This document shows positions 27,164 to 35,832 of a DNA stretch of 64,000 nucleotides, in pieces. Origin of the DNA: Bradyrhizobium sp. WSM3983. GTDB taxonomy: Bacteria; Pseudomonadota; Alphaproteobacteria; Rhizobiales; Xanthobacteraceae. The translations under genes were made by a program, and so were the position numbers. The notes beneath the pieces were generated by a model. It saw only the letters and a list, made by a program, of their open reading frames with translations. It made no database searches and was not told where the DNA came from. The stretch spans positions 192 to 64,191 of the forward strand of contig NZ_KI421489.1 of NCBI RefSeq assembly GCF_000473045.1, written 5' to 3'. How positions within the stretch are numbered: position 1 is the stretch's first letter; every line of letters starts with the position of its first letter.

Positions 27164-28372
27164 TCAATCGGCTAGTGGCGTGGAAAATCCGGCGACAAGC
27201 TTGACCAGATCGGCCTGTCGACCAGCGCCGGTTTTTTCATACAGGCGACTGACGTGCGTCTTGATCGTGCTCTCCGCGACCCCAAGCGCCGCGGCAACTT
27301 CCGGAACACCGCCAACTTCAACGACGGCAAGCAACACACGCAACTCGGTCGGCGTCAGCTTGTAGCTCCGGCCTATAACTTCCGGAGCCGACGGTGCTTC
27401 CAAGACGGCCTTGCGGACGAACAATGCAGCGACCGCCCCATTGATAGCGCCAGCAGGCAGATGGGCGTCCGATTTCAGCGGCAACAGGTGAGCGACGTAG
27501 CGTTCTCCGTCGGACGCTTGTAGTGGCAACGCAATGCCCCTGGCGGAGCGCACAGCGCCGCCCTGATCGGCCGCTGCGAAAGTGTCGCGCAAGATCCTGT
27601 TGATCTGCGCTTCGCCTGCGTTGAGTTCGCCATTAATCGAACGGAACACGCTGCCCTCCCTGAGAAGGGCATGCCCTGCGGCATTGGCGTGCACGATATG
27701 TCGTCGGCCGTCAACGAGAAACAGGCCGGAGCAGAGTCCATTGAAAGCTTCGGCGAATGTCGACGACTCTGCGCGCTTGAGATCGATGGTCTTGCCTATC
27801 AGAGCCGCACGCCGGACGTGAGGGATGACAAGCGACATGCGCCGACGCATTTCGTCGTCGACCATCCCCGCCGTCCGGCTGCGGACGACACTGAGAAAGA
27901 CACATCCCGTCGCTGATTTCTCCAGCACGGCGCTCGCAACGTCGATCCAGCCCTGGGGCGCCGCCCATTCCTGATAGAAGCGCCCCTTACAGAATTCCTC
28001 GTACGACACGAGATCCGGAACGCTGACGACTTGTCCAATGCCGACAAGCGCAACTGCCGCGAGCGGGTTGAATTTCGAATATGTCTCCGAATAGAGTCGC
28101 ATGCTACGCGCATCGATACCGAACTGATGATACGATTCGACGACTGCAAGGCCAGGCCGCGTGAAGGCCAGCATGGCTGCCGGACCGCCTACGAATTCTG
28201 CTATCTCTTCGAGGACAGTGGTCCAAGTCGCCGGGTCGAGGGAGGCATCATAGATGTCTCCAATCAGACGGGATGCTTTTTGATATTGGCTCTGCCGTTC
28301 GTTCTGCGCGTCCGACCGAACAACGGTGCCCGCCGGAGCAGATTTCGGATGGTATTGAATGCCGCTAGCCAC
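27164..28372 (-). CDS. LuxR-family transcriptional regulator
   Basis: The 402-residue protein has a C-terminal LuxR/FixJ-type helix-turn-helix: YKLTPTELRVLLAVVEVGG, then EVAAALGVAESTIKTHVSRL (about residues 340-385). The long N-terminal part is GAF/PAS-like and cytoplasmic, with no receiver Asp and no acyl-homoserine-lactone domain I can recognise. The signal it senses is unknown. GTG 28372 is chosen because GAGAGGA precedes it by 8 nt; an upstream frame to 28477 has no site. No obvious target operon is adjacent. Confidence 0.8.
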   Translation of the reverse strand: MASGIQYHPKSAPAGTVVRSDAQNERQSQYQKASRLIGDIYDASLDPATWTTVLEEIAEFVGGPAAMLAFTRPGLAVVESYHQFGIDARSMRLYSETYSKFNPLAAVALVGIGQVVSVPDLVSYEEFCKGRFYQEWAAPQGWIDVASAVLEKSATGCVFLSVVRSRTAGMVDDEMRRRMSLVIPHVRRAALIGKTIDLKRAESSTFAEAFNGLCSGLFLVDGRRHIVHANAAGHALLREGSVFRSINGELNAGEAQINRILRDTFAAADQGGAVRSARGIALPLQASDGERYVAHLLPLKSDAHLPAGAINGAVAALFVRKAVLEAPSAPEVIGRSYKLTPTELRVLLAVVEVGGVPEVAAALGVAESTIKTHVSRLYEKTGAGRQADLVKLVAGFSTPLAD

Positions 28373-28698
28373 CGTTGCTTCCTCTCGAGACGCGACCGAA
28401 ATTCCACAACTGTGAGGATAGAAGGCGAGGACAGTTGATGGACAGCCGGATCGGAACGAATGCTGAGCGCCCAACAAAGAGGGACTCGCTCACTTCGGAT
28501 GAGCAATGTTCACCCATGTCTCCGCCGGCCATTGATAAATTTGCGATCAGTGGAACTGATTCAAATCAGATTGTTTCCCATGAAGCCTTGCTGAATCGCC
28601 AGGCAATCTCACGAAATTAACTCTGCCGGTCGGCATCGAACGTTGGCTGGGCGATGCCGAACCGGCAGAGACGCAATCAGGGACGATGGCCTTGCCAA
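28373..28698. other. intergenic region with a CTGAT-N4-ATCAG palindrome
   Basis: This 326-bp region lies upstream of the LuxR gene and downstream of the SRPBCC gene. At about 28555-28568 it has CTGATTCAAATCAG, a dyad similar to CRP/FNR-family sites (TTGAT-N4-ATCAA), about 185 bp from the LuxR start. No gene is visible. Confidence 0.4.
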
Positions 28699-29217
28699 TT
28701 ATTTGGCAAGCCTGGCCTTGATTTCAGCCAGACCAACTTCATAGACGCCGTTCAACGCCTCGTTAGCCGCCCTTTCTTTGCCTTGGTCCGGGGTGTAAGA
28801 GCCGGTCCATGTGACAGTGGAGGAGCCGTCGCCCTTGGCCGTAACCTTGATGGTCGACGTGTAGTTTGTCACCGGCAACGGACTCGATAGGAATGAATAG
28901 GAATAGCTATACTCCGAGTCATTTCGTGCGGTTTGCTTTTCCACGAATGCCGCCTTGCCGTCCTTTGTCACGAGGGTTCGGGATGGGGGCGCCTTGCCGT
29001 CCTCAATGCAGGCGCCCACGGGCGGCAACCAGTCCTTGATCGCGCAGAACGGACCGATCATCGACCATACGGCCGATGGTGAGCCTTTAACGTCGACACT
29101 GCGCGACAGCGTGGCCGCGGAAGCTGCTGAGACGCCCATCACTACAAGGGCTGCCGCGCCAAGCGCCGCGGAGCGGATTATCACCGGCAAAGTCGGTTCA
29201 AACGTATACGATGTCAT
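28699..29217 (-). CDS. secreted SRPBCC (START-like) family protein
   Basis: The 172-residue protein has a signal peptide (SAALGAAALVVMGVSAASA) and then a polyketide-cyclase/START-like domain. RSVDVKGSPSAVWSMIGPFC is the usual first strand and helix, KDWLPPVGACIEDG the next, and TVTWTGSYTPD plus a long C-terminal helix complete it. Such domains bind small hydrophobic ligands; the ligand is unknown. It is divergent from the HxlR-type gene at 29444, and the 226-bp gap holds two copies of the palindromic operator, so it is probably co-regulated. Confidence 0.82.
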   Translation of the reverse strand: MTSYTFEPTLPVIIRSAALGAAALVVMGVSAASAATLSRSVDVKGSPSAVWSMIGPFCAIKDWLPPVGACIEDGKAPPSRTLVTKDGKAAFVEKQTARNDSEYSYSYSFLSSPLPVTNYTSTIKVTAKGDGSSTVTWTGSYTPDQGKERAANEALNGVYEVGLAEIKARLAK

Positions 29218-29352
29218 AGGAAATCCTTATTGGTTAAAAGCTGCAAGGGGCGGCTCTGCACCTCATCGGCGGCACGCGACGACAGGCGGAGTGCGCGTTT
29301 TCGGCGAGCCCAAGCTCGCTCCCCCCAGTTATCAACCGGCATTGCGCGCGAC

Positions 29353-29394
29353 CAGTTCAGGAACTGAATCGAAGCCGGTACAGAAACTGAACTG
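29353..29394. promoter_or_regulatory. tandem palindromic operator CAGTTC-N2-GAACTG
   Basis: CAGTTCAGGAACTG at 29353-29366 is a perfect dyad with a 2-nt centre. CAGAAACTGAACTG at 29381-29394 keeps the right half site, with centres 28 bp apart. They lie 50-91 bp before the HxlR-type ATG and 136-177 bp before the divergent SRPBCC start. A third perfect copy precedes the GFA gene at 30219. Likely the autoregulatory site of the HxlR-type protein. Confidence 0.65.
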
Positions 29395-29443
29395 GAAGCA
29401 CTCGCGTCCAAGTCGTACGGTGACCTGGTTGGCGGAGGAAAAC

Positions 29444-30142
29444 ATGGCAACAGGCAGCTATAAGCAATTTTGCCCGGTCGCGATGGCAGCAGAGATATTA
29501 TGCACCCGTTGGACAGTGGTGTTGCTGCGCGAGCTCGTGGCCGGCTCAACACGTTTTAATGACTTGCGTCGCGGCGTGCCGCGGATGTCGCCGGCCCTGC
29601 TCTCCCAGCGGCTCAAGGACCTTGAGGCGGCGGGAATCGTCGCCCGCACGGCCTCGGTGTCCGATCCCGGCATCTTCGAATATCATCTGACGGTATCTGG
29701 ACGCGAACTCGGGCCCATCATCGAGGCCTTCGGCGTCTGGGGTCAGCGCCGGATCGAAGCGCACCTGTCGCTGAAGCACCTGGACGTTCAGCTTCTGATG
29801 TGGGACATGCGGCGAAATCTGAATACGACCCCCATGCCGCGAACGCGTAGCGTAGTCCAGTTCGTTTACCCTGACTTGTCGGGTGCGCAGCGCTCGTGGT
29901 GGCTGATCGTCGATCCCGAAGATGGTGTCGATCTCTGCTCGGTCGATCCAGGGTTCGATGTCGACCTCTATGTGTCAGTCGACCTGCGCACCATGACGGC
30001 CATCTGGATGGGGCTTGATACCGTACGCGCTGCCGTTGGGAGCGAGCGGATGATGCTGACCGGAAATCGGCAACTTGCCTCGGCGATGCAAGTCTGGCTT
30101 GGTCTCAGTCCATTTGCAAAGGAGCAAAAGCTCGCGAGCTGA
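29444..30142 (+). CDS. HxlR-type winged-helix regulator with SCP2-like C-terminal domain
   Basis: The 232-residue protein has two parts. The N-terminal part (residues about 8-100) is an HxlR winged helix: CPVAMAAEILCTRWTVVLLR, GVPRMSPALLSQRLKDLEAA and GIFEYHLTVSGREL. The C-terminal part (about 120-225) has the LYVSVDLRTMTAIWMG ... LTGNRQLASAMQVWLGL pattern seen in SCP2-like sterol-carrier domains fused to HxlR regulators. That domain may bind a lipid-like inducer. The ATG at 29444 follows GGAGGAAAAC. Perfect palindromes upstream of it and of the next gene suggest it is the local regulator. Confidence 0.85.
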   Translation: MATGSYKQFCPVAMAAEILCTRWTVVLLRELVAGSTRFNDLRRGVPRMSPALLSQRLKDLEAAGIVARTASVSDPGIFEYHLTVSGRELGPIIEAFGVWGQRRIEAHLSLKHLDVQLLMWDMRRNLNTTPMPRTRSVVQFVYPDLSGAQRSWWLIVDPEDGVDLCSVDPGFDVDLYVSVDLRTMTAIWMGLDTVRAAVGSERMMLTGNRQLASAMQVWLGLSPFAKEQKLAS

Positions 30143-30218
30143 ACACGAGATCCGGCTCCCGGCCTCGTCGACCAGCATGAAGCTGAACTGCTTCGCGACG
30201 ACATACCTGGCGCCAGTA

Positions 30219-30232
30219 CAGTTCCTGAACTG
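30219..30232. promoter_or_regulatory. palindromic operator before the GFA gene
   Basis: CAGTTCCTGAACTG is the exact complement of the dyad at 29353-29366 and sits 64 bp before the GFA-family ATG. The flanks also match (CCAGT...ACTGG). Its recurrence suggests binding by the HxlR-type product. Confidence 0.65.
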
Positions 30233-30295
30233 GAATCGCGTCAACGCTCTTTGATACTCGATGACACGTGATCAACTTCGAAAGGGAGAAGAGTC

Positions 30296-30718
30296 ATGAG
30301 TCACATCGGGAGCTGCTTTTGCGGCGCAGTGAAAGTCGAGGTCACAGGATCTCCGGAGGCCATGGGGTACTGCCATTGCAGTTCTTGCCGGTCCTGGTCC
30401 GGCGGTCCTGTCAACGCCTTCAGCCTGTGGAAGCCCGGCGCGGTACAGATCAAGTCAGGAGCCGAGCACATTGCGACGTTCGAGAAGACGGCACTCAGCG
30501 AGCGCCAATACTGCAGCAAGTGCGGCGGTCACCTGATGACCAACCATCCGCCGCTGGGGCTTGTGGACGTGTTCGCCGCGACCATCCCGACCCTTCCCTT
30601 TGCGCCTGGCGTTCACGTCAATTACGCTGAAACGGTGCTGCGCATGCGGGACGGGCTCCCCAAGCTCAAGGATTTTCCGGCCGAACTCGGCGGCTCCGGC
30701 GAAGCAGTGCCGGAATAA
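30296..30718 (+). CDS. GFA (glutathione-dependent formaldehyde-activating) family protein
   Basis: The 140-residue protein has the CENP-V/GFA zinc-binding fold. SCFCGAVKVEV gives the first Cys pair, GYCHCSSCRSWSGGP the central C-x-C-x2-C set, and QYCSKCGGHL the last pair. All seven cysteines typical of the family are present. Members bind zinc and sometimes glutathione adducts; direct formaldehyde activity is not assured. AAAGGGAGAAGAGTC precedes the ATG. A copy of the HxlR-type palindrome lies upstream. Confidence 0.88.
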   Translation: MSHIGSCFCGAVKVEVTGSPEAMGYCHCSSCRSWSGGPVNAFSLWKPGAVQIKSGAEHIATFEKTALSERQYCSKCGGHLMTNHPPLGLVDVFAATIPTLPFAPGVHVNYAETVLRMRDGLPKLKDFPAELGGSGEAVPE

Positions 30719-31118
30719 GGCCGGCTCTCCGGACAGCGGCAAGCCGCGTCAGAACGGTTCTCGCCGAAGCCCGAGCTCAAGCTCGCGCTTCGGCGATGTC
30801 GGTCGGCAAGCGATGGAAACTCGCGCTAACACACCTGCAGTCCCGGCTTCCAACATCGACAGCTGACGCCGCGTGTTCTCGACCATTTTGCATGAGCAGA
30901 AAAGCGTCGAACGCGTGTCTCTTTCGTCGAAGCCGGATTTGAGCTCGGCTTCGACGATGAGGGTCCTTAAACTCTGACCAAGCACGATGCCGCTAAGGTC
31001 TTCGCGGGCCGTGCCCTCTCGGGAACCAGAGGCAGCATATCCGCAACCTTTGGCTGGCCTGCGCTGGTCTGCATCTGATAACAACCCCGGATCCCGAGAG
31101 TCGCAGATCTGTCGTGCT
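30719..31118. other. intergenic region without recognised genes
   Basis: About 400 bp with only short, biased open frames. TTCGCCGAAGCC...GGCTTCGACGAT-like repeated words (for example GCTCGGCTTCGACGA and AGCTCGCGCTTCGGCGAT) occur, but no clear hairpin, promoter or gene. Confidence 0.4.
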
Positions 31119-31388
31119 CTATCGCGCGCGCTTGCCGATGACAGGCGTCATGACGACCCGGCTGCTGTGACCACGATGAAAGGGGTACCACCAACTACGA
31201 TCGTGCCTGTGCTCGCCCCGGTAAACTGGAGGGAGAGGCTTTTCGATTGGAATTTCTCGGAGGGCGCGGCCTTCAGTCCCGGCGGCGTCTGCTGCGAACG
31301 TACCGCCGGCGGCTGCCGCCGGAACGCTTCCGACTGCAATCAGCGCGACGATGTGGATGGTGGAAATGAGGTTCTTCGACTTGTTCAT
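31119..31388 (-). CDS. small secreted protein, uncharacterised
   Basis: This 89-residue protein has a signal peptide (STIHIVALIAVGSVPAAAAG). The basic, His- and Pro-containing mature part includes VYRGEHRHDRSWWYPFHRGH. No family was recognised. AAAGGAAAAACCC precedes the ATG at 31388. It is the first of four neighbouring secreted proteins on the minus strand. Confidence 0.6.
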   Translation of the reverse strand: MNKSKNLISTIHIVALIAVGSVPAAAAGGTFAADAAGTEGRALREIPIEKPLPPVYRGEHRHDRSWWYPFHRGHSSRVVMTPVIGKRAR

Positions 31389-31694
31389 GGGTTTTTCCTT
31401 TCTATTAGTCTCGCGGATGCTGCCTGCTTTGGCAAAGCGACTTACAGAGATTCATTGCCATCCGCGTCTAGCACTCAGCGCCGCCGCAGAAATCCTCCGA
31501 CCGGGGGACAGTACGTGAATTCAGTTTGCCCGTGATCAATCAGCATAGTGACCTCCTTCAGGACTCCGAGCGCATCGGCACTCTTTGTCGCGAGGGTCGC
31601 TTGGCGCGGTTCGTTGCGCAGCTTGAGCGGACTGCATGTGGAGAGAAGCGACGCCAGTCTCCGCAGTCTTCAGCGCCGGCCTGGTCACAGGGTC
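31389..31694. other. intergenic region, nothing recognised
   Basis: About 300 bp between two minus-strand secreted-protein genes. It must contain the promoter of the small gene at 31119-31388. No gene, repeat or clear motif was seen. Confidence 0.4.
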
Positions 31695-32210
31695 TCAGTC
31701 CTTTCGCAAAAAGACGTAATCCGCCGAGTAAGGCACGCTGAGGAAAGCGCCTGCTTCGTCGCAAGGTCCGCGCGCTACGCCACCCCGGGTGTTGACACGC
31801 TCTACGCGGGTCACGCCGGACAATTTGCCGTTGCCGCGCTGGTCCACGACATCGAGCCGGAGCCACGGGATATCGGCCTCGGACGCACCAGGCGTGCTGC
31901 TGGCCAACTTGGCGTGCACCACGCTTCCATCGACGTACTCCCAGCGTGGACCCGCGTAATGGCGCCCGACCGTGCTACCGTCGAAGACAAGCGTGGCGAT
32001 CGGCTCACGGGCGCGCCAGGCGAGGTTGCCGTCGGATGCGGCCCTGCACTCGTAGATTTGAGCCCCCTCGGCATGAAGGACAACAGCTAGTGCGAGGCTG
32101 GGCGTTGCAATTGCCGTAGGGATCGGCGCTGAGAGCTGGGCAGTAGCCGCGGCAAGCGATCCGACGCTGAGTGCAACGACGAATAGTGGCATTCTCCAGC
32201 GAGCATCCAT
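31695..32210 (-). CDS. DUF3455 domain-containing secreted protein
   Basis: The 171-residue protein has a signal peptide (MPLFVVALSVGSLAAATA). The domain contains LHAEGAQIYECRAASDGNLA, REPIATLVFDGSTVGRHYAGP, WEYVDGSVVHAKL and DIPWLRLDV. This G-x-Q-x-Y-x-C and WxxxDGSxVxA pattern is DUF3455, a periplasmic family of unknown role. Two cysteines (in YECRA and GPCDEAG) may pair. CAGGAGAAAGCC precedes ATG 32210. It lies 44 bp downstream of the next minus-strand gene and may share its transcript. Confidence 0.82.
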   Translation of the reverse strand: MDARWRMPLFVVALSVGSLAAATAQLSAPIPTAIATPSLALAVVLHAEGAQIYECRAASDGNLAWRAREPIATLVFDGSTVGRHYAGPRWEYVDGSVVHAKLASSTPGASEADIPWLRLDVVDQRGNGKLSGVTRVERVNTRGGVARGPCDEAGAFLSVPYSADYVFLRKD

Positions 32211-32254
32211 GGCTTTCTCCTGGGTGATGCGAGATTGCGCAAATCCATTTCGGT

Positions 32255-33115
32255 TCATTTCTGCCTGCGGTTGCCGTCACCCGAAGCAGATCCTGAACCC
32301 GCAGTCCTGGTCGTCTGGGTGACCGTAACCCCGCCTTCGTGGCCGGAAGCAGCTCCTGCCGGATGACGATGATCGCTAACCCGCGACACTGCATCAGGGT
32401 TGGATACGGGCGTGCTGCTGACGGTTCCCGGGGCGGCAGCGGGCGGCGGGCTGTCGGGCTTGGGCGAGCCGCCATTGCGATGATCGTTGACGACGGGAGC
32501 TCGATTACCTAACGCGTCGTCGTTGCGATGGCCGGTCGGTGGAGGGACAGGCTGGCCCGCTGCGATCGCTCTGTCGCGGACGACCTTGTCGCGCGAGAGC
32601 GCGTACTCGTTTTTTGCAGCCGCGGGATTGGCGTAGGCGGCATTGACGCCTGCTGCTTTGAGTTGCCTCGCCAATTCAGGATCCCAGACGTGATAGCTGG
32701 CACCGTTTGGTGCTAGAATCATCTGTCCATTTTCGATAGGGACGCCTTGTTTGACCGTGTAGGTGCTGGTGCCTGCATTGTCCGTCACGACGACGGTCGT
32801 GTACTCGCCATTCCAGGTCGCGCCATCTGAGGCAGTCTTGCCTCCGCCCTTTCCCCCCGTGTTCTTTTCCTTGCCCTCCGCCCCGCGGCCTTTCACGTCA
32901 TTGCCTTTGTATCCCCTTTCGGTATTCCTGCTTTCGCACGCGTGTTCAGCTTTGTTGCAGGCGTTGAAAGAGCCGAGTTTCTCGCCATCGCGAATGCAAT
33001 GGTTGAATCTCGCCGAGCAGTTTTCAGGCTCAGCAAGGGCCTGCTGGGTGGAAACCCCGAAGCTGATCAGGGTGAGCGCGACGGTGGGGATCGTGTGACG
33101 TGAAAGTCTGGACAT
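32255..33115 (-). CDS. secreted low-complexity protein with N-terminal Cys motif
   Basis: The 286-residue protein has a signal peptide (TIPTVALTLISFGVSTQQAL). A short Cys-containing segment (ENCSARFNHCIRDG, FNACNKAEHACESR) follows. It resembles the small Cys-rich segments of Rhizobiales exported proteins, but I cannot name a family. A Gly/Lys-rich linker comes next, then a domain with MILAPNGASYHVWDPELARQ, then a long Pro/Gly/Ser-rich tail. GAGGGAAACCAGA precedes ATG 33115. Confidence 0.65.
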   Translation of the reverse strand: MSRLSRHTIPTVALTLISFGVSTQQALAEPENCSARFNHCIRDGEKLGSFNACNKAEHACESRNTERGYKGNDVKGRGAEGKEKNTGGKGGGKTASDGATWNGEYTTVVVTDNAGTSTYTVKQGVPIENGQMILAPNGASYHVWDPELARQLKAAGVNAAYANPAAAKNEYALSRDKVVRDRAIAAGQPVPPPTGHRNDDALGNRAPVVNDHRNGGSPKPDSPPPAAAPGTVSSTPVSNPDAVSRVSDHRHPAGAASGHEGGVTVTQTTRTAGSGSASGDGNRRQK

Positions 33116-33201
33116 TCTGGTTTCCCTCGGATGGCTACTAGGCACTGGTGCTGGCAGGGCGACGAGAATAAGCCCGCCGCCCACGCGATCAGTTGCAGAG
33201 G

Positions 33202-34155
33202 TCACCAAGTCAGAAAGTCATAGACGACCTTCGCCGACTCTTTGACGCCGTGAACGGCGCCCTTAACTCCGTCTTTGGCGAGGCCATAGCCGGCAGCAAT
33301 GGGAGGGCCAAAGGTGGCGACTGGAACTGCGTCGATGATCTTGAGGGCAGTTTTCGCAACAGGACCCCCCGGCATACCAAAACCGGTGACAGTGCCTCTA
33401 GAGGTCGGCGCCTCCGGCGTCGGCGCAACGCTGACGACCGTCTTGCCTTCGCCGTTTCGGGCGCCAACCTGAACGTTATTCTGCGCCGCTCCGACACCGA
33501 GCGCGTTGGATACGGTCACCGAGCCGCCGTTCAAGGTCACCGAATCCTTGCCGTTGGTCACGGTGATCTTGCCGGGAGCGCTGGAATACGCCGACACCCC
33601 TCCCGCGCCATCGGGTATTTCATACTTGGTCACGCCGTTGGACACGGTCACGTTGCCGGCGGGCGGGCTGAGAATCGGATGGATGGTGTTAACGGGCGGA
33701 GCGACGGCGGCCGTGTTCGCCGAGCCGGAAGCAATAGGTTTGCTTGCAGCTGAGTCAGTTGGCTTTCCGCTACTCGCCTCAACAGGCTTGTCGCTCGGCT
33801 TGCCCGTGGGCCCAGTCATTTTCTTGCCGTCAGCGAGCCGCTCTCGGTCCCGTCCCCATTTGTCGTGCTCTCGGTCCTGCTTGTTGGCATGCTTGTCGGC
33901 ACGATCTGGCTTGAGACCAAACATGGGCTTGCGATCAGATTGGCCGCTGCCGCGACGCTCGGCGCCGATGGCATTGCGAGCCGGATCGCCCATGCCGCGC
34001 CTGGTGTCACTGCCGCCGCCCTGACCAAAATGGTTGAAGCCATGATTGCCATCATGATTGCCGGCAGTGGCCCCTTGTGCCGCGACCAGAAGAATCCCGG
34101 CAGCAAGGGCTGTGATGGCGCTTGTTGATCTAATGACGGAGTTGAATGTTTTCAT
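33202..34155 (-). CDS. large secreted protein with repeated VTVSNG/VTLNGG-type strands
   Basis: The 317-residue protein has a signal peptide (ITALAAGILLVAAQGATA). A His/Gly/Arg-rich charged region follows (HDGNHGFNHFGQGGG; KHANKQDREHDKWGRDRERL). A Ser/Thr/Val β-type segment comes next, with short repeats (GNVTVSNGVTKYEI, GKITVTNGKDSVTLNGGSVT, VSNALGVG). A final hydrophobic Gly-rich part may be a membrane hairpin (FGMPGGPVAKTALKIIDAVP). No family was recognised. ATG at 34155. With its neighbours it makes a run of exported orphans. Confidence 0.6.
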   Translation of the reverse strand: MKTFNSVIRSTSAITALAAGILLVAAQGATAGNHDGNHGFNHFGQGGGSDTRRGMGDPARNAIGAERRGSGQSDRKPMFGLKPDRADKHANKQDREHDKWGRDRERLADGKKMTGPTGKPSDKPVEASSGKPTDSAASKPIASGSANTAAVAPPVNTIHPILSPPAGNVTVSNGVTKYEIPDGAGGVSAYSSAPGKITVTNGKDSVTLNGGSVTVSNALGVGAAQNNVQVGARNGEGKTVVSVAPTPEAPTSRGTVTGFGMPGGPVAKTALKIIDAVPVATFGPPIAAGYGLAKDGVKGAVHGVKESAKVVYDFLTW

Positions 34156-34413
34156 GAGACACTCGCTGTGCTTGCTCGCAGCTTCCGATCAGCCTGCGAT
34201 CAGGTTGTCGATCTCGTAGCGGCGAGATCCACGCAACCGTGTCATCACATCGAGCACTCCGCGTCCGCCAGTCGGGGGAAGCCAGACGGCACATTTCCCA
34301 CGGAGGCGTCACTTCGGCGTGACGGCAATCCAATGGAAACGCGCTCAGAGGACGCAAGGACTACAGCGGCGGCATCCCGCGCAAACCGAAACATCCGGCA
34401 AAGAAGGCAGGAA
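34156..34413. other. intergenic region, nothing recognised
   Basis: About 260 bp upstream of the secreted-protein gene at 33202-34155, presumably including its promoter. No gene was seen before the repeat at 34414. Confidence 0.35.
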
Positions 34414-34539
34414 GCCCGTAGGATGGGTTGAGCTCTTGCGAAACCCATCGCCCGACGGGCGGGCGCCGCGTTCAGCTCGATCCGATTGCGAGGACAAGAA
34501 GTTTGATGGGTTTCGCTGCAGCGAAACCCATCCTACGAG
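34414..34539. repeat. inverted repeat (GTAGGATGGGTT / AACCCATCCTAC family)
   Basis: The left arm at about 34414-34449 (CCGTAGGATGGGTTGAGCTC to GCGAAACCCATC) and right arm at 34505-34539 (GATGGGTTTCGCTGCAGCGA to CATCCTACGAG) are inverted. The right arm also contains a self-complementary TTTCGCTGCAGCGAAA. It lies next to the stop of the methyltransferase gene and may terminate it. Confidence 0.8.
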
Positions 34540-34540
34540 C

Positions 34541-34987
34541 TCACACCCAGCGCCGCACGCGCGCGACGTAGTCGTCATATTCCGCCTCGAACTGGCGGCG
34601 CATCTTGGCTTCCTCGAACGGGATATGGACCCAGTTGGCCGTCGCGAACACCGCGACAGGCGCAATAAACATGGGCCAGGCGCCGACCCATATCGCGATG
34701 CCGAGAGCGAGAATCACGAGGCCCAGATACATCGGGTTGCGCGTGAACTGGTAGGGGCCGCCGGTAACCAGCTTGCGATTCGTCGGCGACGTTGGTTGGA
34801 TCTCGGTGTCCTCACGCCGGAACAGAACGAAAGCCCAGACTGGAGCGATGAACGCCAAGGCAACTAAAACCACTCCCAGCAGCGGAAGCGGGAAGCCCGG
34901 AAGCGCCGACCAGCCGAGCGACCAACTGAGCACCGCGCACAAGACCAGGTAGATCAACGTCCAAATCGGCGGAGGGAGTCGGAGCAT
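34541..34987 (-). CDS. isoprenylcysteine carboxyl methyltransferase-like membrane protein
   Basis: The 148-residue protein has about four membrane helices and the ICMT/PEMT C-terminal signature: TGGPYQFTRNPMYLGLVILA, then IPFEEAKMRRQFEAEYDDYV. The RNPMY and E-x-x-L/M-x-x-xF-x-x-EY-x-x-Y residues bind S-adenosylmethionine and substrate in the family. The bacterial substrates are mostly unknown. ATG at 34987. Confidence 0.85.
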   Translation of the reverse strand: MLRLPPPIWTLIYLVLCAVLSWSLGWSALPGFPLPLLGVVLVALAFIAPVWAFVLFRREDTEIQPTSPTNRKLVTGGPYQFTRNPMYLGLVILALGIAIWVGAWPMFIAPVAVFATANWVHIPFEEAKMRRQFEAEYDDYVARVRRWV

Positions 34988-35142
34988 GGTCGAACCAACT
35001 GGGCTGGATGCTCGGTTACGATTGGTAACGTACGAGTTTGTCCACTTTGGGCCGAATTCGGCCGGGGTGTCGGCGCCTTTCCAGACGAGATTGGGTTCTG
35101 GTATCAGCGAATTGAACCAACGCCAACCCGGCTACACCGCCT

Positions 35143-35832
35143 TCACCCAATCGCGAAATCGGCTGCCGTCTCTGCGTGAATGGCCGTCGTGTCGAACGTC
35201 TCGACCGATGTATCGGCAGCCCCCACCAGCATCGTGATCTCGGTGCAGCCGAGGATGATGCACTCCGCGCCGCGCCCGACCAGCGCGGCCATCACGTCCT
35301 GATAGCGGCGGCGCGAGGGAGCGGCGACGACGCCAAGACACAGCTCATCGTAGATGATGCGGTTCACGTCGGCCCGCTCGTCGGCGGGAGGCACCAGCAC
35401 ATCGAGATCGTGCGCTCGCAGTCGATCGACGTAAAAGTCTTCCTCCATTGTGAACTTCGTTCCCAAAAGCCCGACCCGCCGATACCCCTTGGCCCGAATG
35501 CGTTGCGCGGTTGCATCGCCGATGTGAATGAAGGGGATGGTCAGCTTCGAAACGATATCGGGCGCCAGTTTATGCATCGTGTTCGTGCACAACACGATCG
35601 CATGCGCGCCGGCGCTTTCGAGGCACTGCGCGACCTCCGCAAGGCTCGTCGCCGCCTCGGCCCAGCGGCCGGCATATTGCATCTCCTTGATCTCCTGAAA
35701 GTCGTAGGAGTACAGCAACAGCGGCGCCGAATGCAGCTTGCCCATGCGGTCGCGGACACGCTCGTTGATGAGCTTGTAATAGAGCGCGGTGCTCTCCCAG
35801 CTCATGCCCCCAATCAGGCCAATGGTTCGCAT
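35143..35832 (-). CDS. aspartate/glutamate racemase family protein
   Basis: The 229-residue protein starts MRTIGLIGGMSWESTALYYK, the YgeA/EcL-DER-type amino-acid racemase start. The two catalytic cysteines are visible in AIVLCTNTMHK (about residue 83) and CIILGCTEITMLV (about 195). It likely racemises an acidic or related amino acid in the cytoplasm; the substrate is not defined. ATG 35832 is chosen because the long upstream extension to 36003 lacks family similarity. Confidence 0.9.
   Translation of the reverse strand: MRTIGLIGGMSWESTALYYKLINERVRDRMGKLHSAPLLLYSYDFQEIKEMQYAGRWAEAATSLAEVAQCLESAGAHAIVLCTNTMHKLAPDIVSKLTIPFIHIGDATAQRIRAKGYRRVGLLGTKFTMEEDFYVDRLRAHDLDVLVPPADERADVNRIIYDELCLGVVAAPSRRRYQDVMAALVGRGAECIILGCTEITMLVGAADTSVETFDTTAIHAETAADFAIG

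Noticed and set aside
31548..32090. 180-codon plus-strand frame
   Set aside because: It lies opposite the DUF3455 gene, has no ribosome site and is Arg-rich shadow-type sequence.
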